Source: Microbacterium gorillae (GTDB taxonomy: Bacteria; Actinomycetota; Actinomycetes; Actinomycetales; Microbacteriaceae). From it: a DNA stretch of 64,000 nt. This document shows positions 16,952 through 24,164 of the stretch, in pieces. Location: assembly GCF_000826185.2 (NCBI RefSeq), contig NZ_LN648871.1, forward strand, positions 62,001 through 126,000. Reading direction: 5' to 3'. Positions within the stretch are counted from its first letter, which is position 1. Every line of letters starts with the position of its first letter. The notes beneath the pieces are model-generated. The model was given only the letters and a program-made list of their open reading frames with translations. It did not search any database and was not told the origin of the DNA. The translations under genes and the position numbers were made by a program.

Positions 16952-18034
16952 ATGGTGCAGGAGACGGTCGTGGGTTGGCTCATGGCGGGTGATCCCGCGG
17001 TGCAGTGGCAGGTCGAGCGTGACCTGCTCGACGCACCGCCGGACGTCTGGCAGGACACTCGCGCGCGTGTCGCGACCGAGGGCTTCGGCGCGCGGCTTCT
17101 CGCTGACCAGGACGATGACGGCCAATGGGCACGGGGCGCCCGCTTCCCGGCCCGCTACTTCGATTCGCCGGAGCGGGAGGCCCACGCCCAGCCGTTCACG
17201 GCCACAACCTGGGTGGGGCAATGGGCGGGCGGGGCGTTCTTCCCGGCCGGCTTCTTCGATTCGCCGGAGCGGGAGGCGCCCGGGCAGCCGTTCACGGCCA
17301 CAACCTGGGTGCTGAAGGACCTGCGCGAGTGGGGCGTGGGCGCGTCTGCACTGGGCGACACCGCCGAGCGCCTGCGTCGCAACTCGCGCTGGGAGTACGA
17401 GGACCGGCCGTACTGGGACGGCGAGGTGGACGTCTGCATCAACTCGTTCACGCTCGCGACCGGGGCGTGGCTCGGCGTGGACGTGCGGGCGCTGGCGCAG
17501 TGGTTCGTCGAGCACCGGCTCGCCGACGGCGGCTGGAACTGCGAGGCGGAGGAGGGGGACTCGGTCCGCTCGTCGTTCCACTCGACGCTGAACGCGGCGC
17601 GCGGACTGCTCGCCTACGAGAGGACGACGGGCGATGTGAGCGTGCGCGCGGCGCGTCATGGTGGCGAGGAGTACCTGCTCAGCCGATGGCTGCTGAGCCG
17701 CGCGTCGACGGGGGAGCCGGTGGGGGCGTTCGTGTCCGAATTCCGGTACCCGAATCGGTACCGCTACAGCGCGCTCGCGGCCCTCGATCATTTCCGGGAC
17801 GTCGCGCAGGAGGAAGCGACCGCGCCCGACCCGCGGATGGCGGACGCCGTCGGACTCGTCCGGTCGAAGCGGCAGGCGGATGGACGCTGGCTGCAGGACG
17901 GCGAGATGCTCGGCCGCGTCCGGTTTCCCGTGGACGGCGCGGATGGCGAGCCGTCGCGCTGGCTGACGCTGCAGGCCCTCCGCGTGCTCCGCTGGTGGGA
18001 CGAGGCTGAGAGTTCGACGGGAGCCGGGGAATAG
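16952..18034 (+). CDS. Squalene-cyclase/prenyltransferase-like alpha-toroid protein with internal duplication
   Basis: A 360-residue soluble protein of the squalene cyclase-like toroid type common in actinobacteria. Recognisable helices include QWQVERDLLDAPPDVW, WEYEDRPYWDGEVDVCIN, GGWNCEAEEGDSVRSSFHSTLN, GGEEYLLSRWLL and PSRWLTLQALRVLRWWDEA. The catalytic DxDD of true cyclases is not evident, so the biochemical role is unknown. Residues 57-120 are a tandem pair of 32-residue units, where I recall one unit in related proteins. TACCGT (16940-16945) ends 6 nt before the ATG, which favours this start over one at 16907. Confidence 0.75.
   Translation: MVQETVVGWLMAGDPAVQWQVERDLLDAPPDVWQDTRARVATEGFGARLLADQDDDGQWARGARFPARYFDSPEREAHAQPFTATTWVGQWAGGAFFPAGFFDSPEREAPGQPFTATTWVLKDLREWGVGASALGDTAERLRRNSRWEYEDRPYWDGEVDVCINSFTLATGAWLGVDVRALAQWFVEHRLADGGWNCEAEEGDSVRSSFHSTLNAARGLLAYERTTGDVSVRAARHGGEEYLLSRWLLSRASTGEPVGAFVSEFRYPNRYRYSALAALDHFRDVAQEEATAPDPRMADAVGLVRSKRQADGRWLQDGEMLGRVRFPVDGADGEPSRWLTLQALRVLRWWDEAESSTGAGE
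17120..17311 (+). repeat. 96-bp in-frame tandem duplication
   Basis: Units 17120-17215 and 17216-17311 each encode 32 residues running from GQWA to ATTWV. They match at about 82 of 96 bases; the last third is identical. The reading frame stays open, so a 32-residue insertion is made in the toroid protein. Confidence 0.95.
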
Positions 18035-18058
18035 ATTCGCGGGGTCCGCGTTACAGGA

Positions 18059-18080
18059 GTTATATTCATCTGAATAGAAC
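18059..18080. promoter_or_regulatory. Inverted-repeat operator candidate before the luciferase-like monooxygenase
   Basis: Arms GTTATATTCA and TGAATAGAAC, separated by TC, pair at 9 of 10 positions. This AT-rich palindrome stands out in about 70 percent GC sequence, lies 16 nt before the ATG and includes a TATATT that could be the -10 element. A MarR- or HxlR-type redox repressor would fit; none is encoded nearby. Confidence 0.6.
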
Positions 18081-18096
18081 GCGAGGAGCGATCATC

Positions 18097-19335
18097 ATGA
18101 GCGAGAGCCAGACCTGGCCGGGTATGCAGTTCGGACTGATGTCCGTGTCCGACATCACCCAGGACCCGACGACCGGACGCACGCCGTCCGAGGGGGAGCG
18201 CATCGCCGCGGCCGTGACGATGGCCAAGCACGCCGAGGAGGCGGGGCTGGACGTCTTCGCGATCGGCGAGCACCACAACCCGCCGTTCTTCTCGTCCTCG
18301 CCGACGACGCTGCTGGCCTACATCGCCGCGCAGACCGAGCGCATCATCGTGTCCACCTCCACGACGCTGATCACCACGAACGACCCGGTGAAGATCGCCG
18401 AGGACTACGCGATGCTGCAGCACCTGTCCGGCGGCCGCATGGACGTCATGATGGGGCGTGGCAACACCGGTCCGGTGTACCCGTGGTTCGGCAAGGACAT
18501 CCGCCAGGGTCTGCCGCTGGCGCTGGAGAACTACAACCTGCTGCACCGCCTCTGGCGTGAGGACGTCGTGGACTGGGAAGGCAAGTTCCGCACCCCGCTG
18601 CAGGGCTTCACCTCGACGCCGCGTCCGCTCGATGACGTGCCGCCGTTCGTCTGGCACGGTTCGATCCGGACACCCGAGATCGCCGAGCAGGCGGCGTACT
18701 ACGGCGACGGGTTCTTCGCGAACAACATCTTCTGGCCGGCCGAGCACTACCAGCGCCTGATCGGGCTGTACCGCCAGCGCTGGGAGCACTACGGTCACGG
18801 CGCTCCGGAGACCGCGATCGTTGGCCTCGGTGGTCAGGCGTTCATTCGCAAGAACAGCCAGGACGCCAAGAACGAGTTCCGGCCGTACTTCGACAACGCG
18901 CCGGTCTACGGTCACGGTCCGTCGATGGAGGACTTCACGAAGATGACGCCGCTGACCGTCGGCTCGCCGCAGGAGGTCATCGACCGGTACGCCGGGATGC
19001 GCGACCTGTTCGGCGACTACCAGCGTCAGCTGTTCCTCATGGACCACGCCGGTCTGCCGCTGAAGACGGTGCTCGAGCAGATCGACATCCTCGCCGAGGA
19101 CGTCGTGCCGGTGCTGCGCAAGGAGCTCGCGGTCAATCGTCCGGCGAGCGTTCCGGATGCTCCGACGCACGCTCAGCTGGTGGCCGCCAAGTACGGTGAC
19201 CAGGCTCCGCGGCAGAGCGTGCCGTCGGCCAACCGTGGGGACAACCTCACCGACGGCTCGCCCTACCAGGACACCGCCGCGGTGAACGACGCCAAGCCCG
19301 GGTCCGCGTTCGGCGCGGCCGCGACGCGGAAGTGA
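18097..19335 (+). CDS. LLM class flavin-dependent oxidoreductase, CE1758 family
   Basis: A 412-residue luciferase-like monooxygenase with a TIM-barrel. Typical segments are FAIGEHHNPPFFSSSPTTLLAYIAAQT, ITTNDPVKIAEDYAMLQHLSGGR and MMGRGNTGPVYPWFG. The length and the low-complexity tail (YGDQAPRQSVPSAN) match the CE1758 branch known beside CE1759-type FMN reductases, and such a reductase follows 7 nt downstream. In C. glutamicum related monooxygenase/FMN reductase genes belong to the peroxide-responsive RosR regulon. The ribosome-binding site is GAGGAG. Confidence 0.9.
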   Translation: MSESQTWPGMQFGLMSVSDITQDPTTGRTPSEGERIAAAVTMAKHAEEAGLDVFAIGEHHNPPFFSSSPTTLLAYIAAQTERIIVSTSTTLITTNDPVKIAEDYAMLQHLSGGRMDVMMGRGNTGPVYPWFGKDIRQGLPLALENYNLLHRLWREDVVDWEGKFRTPLQGFTSTPRPLDDVPPFVWHGSIRTPEIAEQAAYYGDGFFANNIFWPAEHYQRLIGLYRQRWEHYGHGAPETAIVGLGGQAFIRKNSQDAKNEFRPYFDNAPVYGHGPSMEDFTKMTPLTVGSPQEVIDRYAGMRDLFGDYQRQLFLMDHAGLPLKTVLEQIDILAEDVVPVLRKELAVNRPASVPDAPTHAQLVAAKYGDQAPRQSVPSANRGDNLTDGSPYQDTAAVNDAKPGSAFGAAATRK

Positions 19336-19342
19336 GGCTGCG

Positions 19343-19987
19343 ATGAGCACGCGGACCATCGCCGTCGTCCCGGCGGGGCTGTCGAACCCGTCATCGACGC
19401 GCATGCTGGCCGATCGGATGTCCGCCGCCGTCGTGGCGCGGCTCGCCGAGCGGGAGATCGACGTGACGGTCGAGACGTTCGAGCTGCGCGACTTCGCGCA
19501 CCAGATCACGGACAACATGCTGACCGGGTTCGCGCAGCCTGAGCTGCAGGCGATGATCGACACCGTCACGGGCGCGGACGCGCTGATCGTGGTGACGCCG
19601 ATCTTCTCGACGAGCTACTCGGGGCTGTTCAAGTCGTGGATCGACGTGCTCGATCCGGATTCGCTGACCGGGAAGCCGGTGTGGATCGGTGCGAACGCCG
19701 GCACGGCTCGCCACTCGCTCGCGATCGACTACGCGGTGCGGCCGTTGTTCGCGTACCTGCACGCCGACACGGTCTCGTCGGGTGTGTTCGCCGCCTCGAG
19801 CGACTGGGGCGCGAAGGCCGATGATGTCGCGCCGCTGTCCGCGCGGGTCGAGAAGGGTGCGCGGGAGCTTGCGGAGGCGATCGCCGCGCGAGAGCCCGTC
19901 ACCGAGCTCGACCCGTACGACCCGGCCAGCTACCTCGGAAAGGGGCAGTCGTTCGGACACCTTCTGGGTGGTCTTGCGGGGGAGTGA
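19343..19987 (+). CDS. CE1759 family NADPH-dependent FMN reductase
   Basis: A 214-residue flavodoxin-fold reductase. The FMN phosphate loop is GLSNPSSTRML, followed by ALIVVTPIFSTSYSGLFKSWIDVLDPDSL and ANAGTARHSLAIDYAVRPLFAYL. It should supply reduced FMN to the monooxygenase encoded just upstream. Length and order match the CE1758/CE1759 pair of corynebacteria. A GC-rich hairpin ends the operon. Confidence 0.9.
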   Translation: MSTRTIAVVPAGLSNPSSTRMLADRMSAAVVARLAEREIDVTVETFELRDFAHQITDNMLTGFAQPELQAMIDTVTGADALIVVTPIFSTSYSGLFKSWIDVLDPDSLTGKPVWIGANAGTARHSLAIDYAVRPLFAYLHADTVSSGVFAASSDWGAKADDVAPLSARVEKGARELAEAIAAREPVTELDPYDPASYLGKGQSFGHLLGGLAGE

Positions 19988-19998
19988 TCCCGACTGTC

Positions 19999-20030
19999 GC
20001 GGCCGCGTGGACCTCGGTCCCCGCGGCCGC
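19999..20030 (+). terminator. Hairpin after the FMN reductase gene
   Basis: Arms GCGGCCGCGTGGACC and GGTCCCCGCGGCCGC pair at 14 of 15 positions and begin 12 nt after the stop codon. Immediately downstream, the 15-mer CGTCGTTCCGTGAGG occurs twice (20033-20047 and 20051-20065). Confidence 0.7.
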
Positions 20031-20216
20031 TTCGTCGTTCCGTGAGGGGCCGTCGTTCCGTGAGGCGGGCCCGTCACGGCCCGGTCATCGGAGCCGTCTC
20101 GCGTTCCCGTGGGGTGCGTCGCCGTGCGGGGCGTTAGGTGAGCGGCTGCGAGTCGGAACGTCGGTCCTTGCGTGGTACGGGTGGCCGTCTTCCGTTCCAG
20201 CGTTGTCGCGTTCTTT

Positions 20217-20370
20217 TCGCTTAAGACGACACGGGTTGTCGGGGTGGTTCGGTTCACCTGTCGGGGCACGGATTGCGAGGTGGTTGCGTCGGGTGCGCTC
20301 GCGGTGGTGTGGGTGCGTTGGGTTCGGCGCTTCGGGTTTCGGCGGGGTTGCGTTTTCGGCTTAAGACCGC
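20217..20370 (+). repeat. Left arm of the HNH-flanking inverted repeat
   Basis: About 150 bp with GCTTAAGAC-type motifs at both ends, in the same orientation. It is the diverged reverse complement of 22190-22345. Confidence 0.8.
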
Positions 20371-20419
20371 CCGTCACGGATCGGCTCTCGTCGCCGGCTC
20401 GCGTCCCTGAGGTGGCCAC

Positions 20420-20491
20420 CACCCCACCGGTTGCCATCCCGTCGCCGGTCACCGTCCCGTCACCGATCACGATCCCGATACCGGTCGCGAT
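20420..20491 (+). repeat. Degenerate 18-bp tandem repeat
   Basis: Four units of a pattern like CCCGTCGCCGGTCACCGT run at 20420, 20438, 20456 and 20474. The block lies inside the HNH element between the left arm and the 3' end of the HNH gene. No gene is convincingly encoded; one plus frame reads proline/valine/isoleucine repeats only because of the array. Confidence 0.75.
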
Positions 20492-20592
20492 CCCGGTGAC
20501 GAGCCCATTTCCGGGCGCTAGGCGAGCACCAGCGGGTCGAACCGTCGGGAGGTGCTGGGCGGGCGTGGTGTGGACGGAGTTCTCCCTGGACA

Positions 20593-21984
20593 TCACGCAC
20601 CCCGCTTCGGCAGTCCTGCGGCCCTCGGGCCGGTAGGTTGCCAGGATTGTGTGGTGTCGATCCAGTCGGGTGGTCGTACTTCGGGGACGCCGTCGTTCAT
20701 CCGGATGTCCCACCCCATGCGGTCGATGAATCGGTGGTGGTGCCAGCAGATCAGCACCCCGTTATCGACATCCGTTTCACCGCCCCTGGACCATTCCTTC
20801 ACGTGGTGGATCTCGCACCACCGGGCCGGGGTGTGGCATCCCGGGATCACGCAGGACCGGTCCCGGACGGTGATCGCTCGCCGCTGGTCGGGGGAGAAGA
20901 AGCGCTTGTCGATGGTGAGCTTGACGATCCGTCCGTTGGGGGCGGTGGTGAGGTGTTGGATGGTGCCACAGCATCCGACGTGCTTCGCCGCGGCGAACGG
21001 CACCGGCACATCCGTGCCCGTCGCATCGGCTCCGGGGATCGTGGCCCACCCCTGTCCGGCACGAACGGTGTCTTCGGTCGCGTGGATCACGAGGACAGGT
21101 GCGCCGCCACCGTTGGTCGGCATGTCGGGAGCGTTGGGGACGGCGGCGAGGATGGTGCCGAGGGCGTCGTGGTTGCGTTGCGCCATGCTCCGCGCATCCG
21201 CGTTCTCGTCGGCTTCGTCCGAGGGTCGGAACTTCACGCCCGCGGGCTGGCCGTGGGGGTTGTTGATCGAATCCAACAACACCGACAGTGCACCCGCGAC
21301 ATCCGGGACGAGTTGACCTGAGACGGGCACGAGCCCGTTCCGCTTGACGCCGAGCCGCAAGGCCCGACCCTGGAAAGCCTTCTCCTCTTCCGCCTCAGCG
21401 CCGGTGATGTCGAGGTCTGTGGCCAGGCGGAGGGAGAGGTCGCGGAGCGTGTCGCACATCACCGGCGCACCGGTCGTCGTCGTCATCGCCGCGAGAACCT
21501 CATCGATCTCCGCGAGGTCGGCCGCGTCGACGCGATCCTTGATCTCCCGCAGAGGACGGGTCGCGGCTTCAAGACCGTCCGCCCCGATCGCTCCTGTGGT
21601 GAGTGCTTCGCGCAGGGCCGGGAACTCGGCCGGCCGCACCTCACCCGAGGAAAGGGTGCGCTCCGGCTTCACGACGGCGGCGAGTCGGCTCCACCGCTTG
21701 ACGGTCGTGGGGGCGGCACCGGTGGTGCGTTGCAGGACTTCGTTCGCAGACCGGCAGTCGGAGGAAACGTCGAAGCGCTCCGCCGTGGCGGAGCGCTTCT
21801 CGATCACACCGGTGCCGATCACCAGGGTCGCTTCAACCTGCCGATACAGGTCCCCGACCCCGATCAGGAACCCGAGCATGTCGTCCCGGTCGGCCGTATC
21901 GAGGGTGCCCGAAACCAGGATGGAACGGAGGTCAGCGACGGCGTGAGCCATCGTCTCCCGGGTCCGTTCCATCGTGGTGTTCAT
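20593..21984 (-). CDS. DUF222 / HNH endonuclease domain protein (13E12-repeat-type)
   Basis: A 463-residue protein. The N-terminal two-thirds is the helical DUF222 domain (for example AHAVADLRSIL and LLDSINNPHGQPAGVKF). The C-terminal HNH module is CVIPGCHTPARWCEIHHVKEWSRGGETDVDNGVLICWHHHR in pattern: Cys pair, catalytic HH, Asn and HHH. This family includes the REP13E12 proteins of M. tuberculosis, which occur in many genomic copies and host a prophage site. The ATG at 21984 fits the family start; open frame continues upstream without homology. The gene is enclosed by inverted repeats. Confidence 0.88.
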   Translation of the reverse strand: MNTTMERTRETMAHAVADLRSILVSGTLDTADRDDMLGFLIGVGDLYRQVEATLVIGTGVIEKRSATAERFDVSSDCRSANEVLQRTTGAAPTTVKRWSRLAAVVKPERTLSSGEVRPAEFPALREALTTGAIGADGLEAATRPLREIKDRVDAADLAEIDEVLAAMTTTTGAPVMCDTLRDLSLRLATDLDITGAEAEEEKAFQGRALRLGVKRNGLVPVSGQLVPDVAGALSVLLDSINNPHGQPAGVKFRPSDEADENADARSMAQRNHDALGTILAAVPNAPDMPTNGGGAPVLVIHATEDTVRAGQGWATIPGADATGTDVPVPFAAAKHVGCCGTIQHLTTAPNGRIVKLTIDKRFFSPDQRRAITVRDRSCVIPGCHTPARWCEIHHVKEWSRGGETDVDNGVLICWHHHRFIDRMGWDIRMNDGVPEVRPPDWIDTTQSWQPTGPRAAGLPKRGA

Positions 21985-22189
21985 AACCCATATTTTACGC
22001 CGGGGCGCCGACATTGGGCGGTGGATATCCCAGGCTGTGGATGGATTTGGGCCTGTGGAGATGAGGTTTCTCTCACCCCGATCCCGCCACGCACGCCACT
22101 GCGTTTCGTCTCGCTGACGGCCGCTCAACGGCCGGGCCGGCGGACCGCGAACGGGCCGTGAGCCGGCGTCCGGAACGCACCATCCACCG

Positions 22190-22345
22190 GGCCGTCTTAA
22201 GCCGAAAAACCCAGCCCCCCGACGCCCCGAACAGCGGCAGCAACCGCACCCCCGCACGGCCGAGCGCACCCGACCCACCCCCCGGATCCGAGCGCCGATA
22301 CGCCGACGGAACCACCCGCGAAACCCGTGTCGTCTTAAGCCGCAG
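22190..22345 (-). repeat. Right arm of the HNH-flanking inverted repeat
   Basis: Reverse-complement copy of 20217-20370, with GTCTTAAGCCG at both ends (CTTAAG at 22196-22201 and 22334-22339). It lies about 200 bp upstream of the HNH start, in the 506-nt gap between the HNH gene and the SRPBCC gene, where I see no other gene. Confidence 0.8.
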
Positions 22346-22490
22346 GAAACCCACCCCGCAGAGAAGTCGAAGCGCGTCGGAATCCGAACCCCCGCCCGCC
22401 CCACCCCATGCGCAGACGGACGAACACAACCGGGGCAAAAACGCCCGCCCCCCGCATTGCTACGCTCGACGCACGACGGGGGAGGGCGAT

Positions 22491-22973
22491 ATGCCGGTGG
22501 TCGAAGCGCGGGTGCACGTCGATGTGAGCCCGAAGATCGCCTTCGCCGTCTCCCAGACGACGGGCGAAACGCGCAAACGCTGGGACGTCTTCATCCACGA
22601 GCAGCACTTCCTCGACGGTGCCACCGCGGCCGGCAAGGGGGTCCGCACCTTCACCCGCCAGCGCTTCGGCCCCGCGATGGTGAGCCGCTACGTCTCCTAC
22701 GCCCCGCCGACCAACGTCGGCATGACGATGGAACGCGGGCCGTGGTTCTTCGCGAAGATGGGCGGCGGCTGGCGCTTCACTCCGGACGGGGACGGCACCC
22801 TCGCGGTCTGGAAGTACAACTTCGCGTGCCGTCCCGCGTGGCTCGCGCCGATCGCGGAATGGCTCGGCGCACGCATCCTCGGCCGTGAGATCCGCGCGCG
22901 CATCGCCGGATTCGCCCGCGGCTGCGCGGACCCCACCGTCCTCGCGGAGGCCGAACGCGCCGTCCGGAGGTGA
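22491..22973 (+). CDS. SRPBCC (START-like) family protein
   Basis: A 160-residue protein that looks like a polyketide cyclase/START fold: N-terminal VEARVHVDVSPKIAFAVSQTT (beta1-helix), a central strand-rich part (MVSRYVSYAPPTNVGMTM, WRFTPDGDGTLAVWKYNFAC) and a long C-terminal helix EIRARIAGFARGCADP. Such folds bind hydrophobic ligands; the ligand is unknown. GGGGGAGGG just before the ATG is a strong ribosome-binding site and fixes the start. Confidence 0.75.
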   Translation: MPVVEARVHVDVSPKIAFAVSQTTGETRKRWDVFIHEQHFLDGATAAGKGVRTFTRQRFGPAMVSRYVSYAPPTNVGMTMERGPWFFAKMGGGWRFTPDGDGTLAVWKYNFACRPAWLAPIAEWLGARILGREIRARIAGFARGCADPTVLAEAERAVRR

Positions 22974-22998
22974 CGGGCACCGTCAATAGGCTGGTGCC

Positions 22999-23466
22999 AT
23001 GTCCCGCACCGTGATCGCCCTCCGTTTGGTCGTGCCCGCGCTCTGGCTGGGACTCATCATCGGCCTGGCGTTCCTGGAGGCGCCGCTGAAGTTCCAGGCA
23101 CCGGGAATCACGACGGCGCTGGGGCTCGGCATCGGCCGCCTGGTGTTCTTCGCGCTCGAGATCGCAAGCTGGGTCCTGCTGCTCGTGATGAGCGTCCTCG
23201 CCCTCCGCCGTCCGCGCATCAGTCGGACGGATTGGATGCTGCTCGCGGTCACCTGGGTCGTCATGGCGGTCCAGACGTTCGTGGTCCGCCCGCCGCTGAA
23301 CGCCCGCAGCGACATCGTGATCGCCGGGGGAGACGCGGGCGATTCCGTCCTGCACTACGCGTACATCGTGACGGACGTCGCCCTCGTGGTCCTCCTGGTC
23401 TGGATCATCGTTCGGGGTGCCCGGAACCTCGTGCTTCCGGACGCGCGCGCCGAGCGCGGCGCGTGA
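22999..23466 (+). CDS. Small four-helix integral membrane protein
   Basis: A 155-residue protein with four hydrophobic segments (LVVPALWLGLIIGLAF, IGRLVFFALEIASWVLLLV, WMLLAVTWVVMAVQTFVV, YIVTDVALVVLLVWIIV). The FLEAPLKFQAPGI motif after TM1 recalls DUF4149/TMEM205-like proteins, but I am not certain. TAGGCT (22987-22992) ends 6 nt before the ATG. Its 3' end overlaps the convergent DedA-family gene by 62 nt. Confidence 0.7.
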   Translation: MSRTVIALRLVVPALWLGLIIGLAFLEAPLKFQAPGITTALGLGIGRLVFFALEIASWVLLLVMSVLALRRPRISRTDWMLLAVTWVVMAVQTFVVRPPLNARSDIVIAGGDAGDSVLHYAYIVTDVALVVLLVWIIVRGARNLVLPDARAERGA

Positions 23467-24058
23467 CGACGAGGTCGACCACCAGGCCCAGGCCGACCGC
23501 TACCGCGACCGACACCAGCACCGCGATGACCGGCATACCCGGCACGAGGCTCGCCACCACCGCGCCGATCACCGCCTGATAAGCCGCCCATGCCGTCGCC
23601 GCCACCAGCAGCAGCGGCAGGTACTTCCGCCACCGCAGCCGCGTCGCGCCGGCGGCGAGATTCACCGCGAGCCGCGCGAACGGGACGAATCGCGCTGTGA
23701 AAAGCACCGTGGCGGCGCCGGAGTCCAGGCGCCCGCGAGCCCAGGTGATCGCGCCGGACACCCGCGGGCCGCGCAGCCACCGCCAGCGATCCAGGCCCAC
23801 CGTCCGACCGACGAGGTAGCAGCAGACGTCGCCGAGCACGGCGGCCAGCGCTGCGCACCCGATCACCGCCCACAGTGGCGGACGCTCGGCCACCGCGGCG
23901 ACCGCGCCGAGCATCGTCACGGCGACCTCGCCCGGAACGACCACGAGGAACGCGTCCGCGAACACCAGCACGGACATCGCGATCAGTCCCCACGGTCCCG
24001 ACACGGCGCTGAGCAGCTCATCAACCAGCACACGACCACGCAAGCACGCGTACGGCAT
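23405..24058 (-). CDS. DedA/VTT family membrane protein
   Basis: A 217-residue protein of the DedA (SNARE-associated, VTT) family. It has FADAFLVVVPGEVAVTMLGAVAAV, GDVCCYLVGRTVG, and the conserved amphipathic stretch VLFTARFVPFARLAVNLAAGATRLRWRKYL before the last helices. DedA proteins support membrane homeostasis and lipid carrier recycling. The start is uncertain: ATG at 24058 is chosen, GTG at 24031 gives MLVDELLSA and is also plausible. It is divergent from the glycosyltransferase gene. Confidence 0.82.
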   Translation of the reverse strand: MPYACLRGRVLVDELLSAVSGPWGLIAMSVLVFADAFLVVVPGEVAVTMLGAVAAVAERPPLWAVIGCAALAAVLGDVCCYLVGRTVGLDRWRWLRGPRVSGAITWARGRLDSGAATVLFTARFVPFARLAVNLAAGATRLRWRKYLPLLLVAATAWAAYQAVIGAVVASLVPGMPVIAVLVSVAVAVGLGLVVDLVVTRRARRARPEARGSGHPER

Positions 24059-24164
24059 ACGGCAGGCACCGCGGCGGTGTCCGGCCGACGGGCAACGGAT
24101 GAACAGTCGCCGTCCGAGACCGATTCGGCACGATGCAGGCCCCACGCTCCCGCACGCTGGAGGC

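Larger units (their letters stand above)
20220..22339. mobile_element. Candidate HNH/DUF222 element bounded by nested inverted repeats
   Basis: An outer perfect 18-bp inverted repeat CTTAAGACGACACGGGTT (20220-20237 and complement 22322-22339) and an inner perfect 15-bp pair TTTTCGGCTTAAGAC (20353-20367 and complement 22194-22208) enclose the HNH gene. Between outer and inner arms the sequence is also homologous, including a perfect 14-mer (20288-20301 with 22261-22274), so each side is one repeat of about 150 bp. I see no target-site duplication and no transposase. Mobility is inferred. Confidence 0.6.

Noticed and set aside
16850..17791. Antisense frame with repeated RLPLRRIE-type units
   Set aside because: The repeats are the reverse reading of the 96-bp duplication in the toroid protein gene.
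20172..20636. Possible 154-residue gene in the gap before the HNH gene
   Set aside because: The frame is open only because it runs through the left inverted-repeat arm and the 18-bp tandem array; no ribosome-binding site and no family match. The similarity to a frame in the right arm is explained by the DNA repeat.
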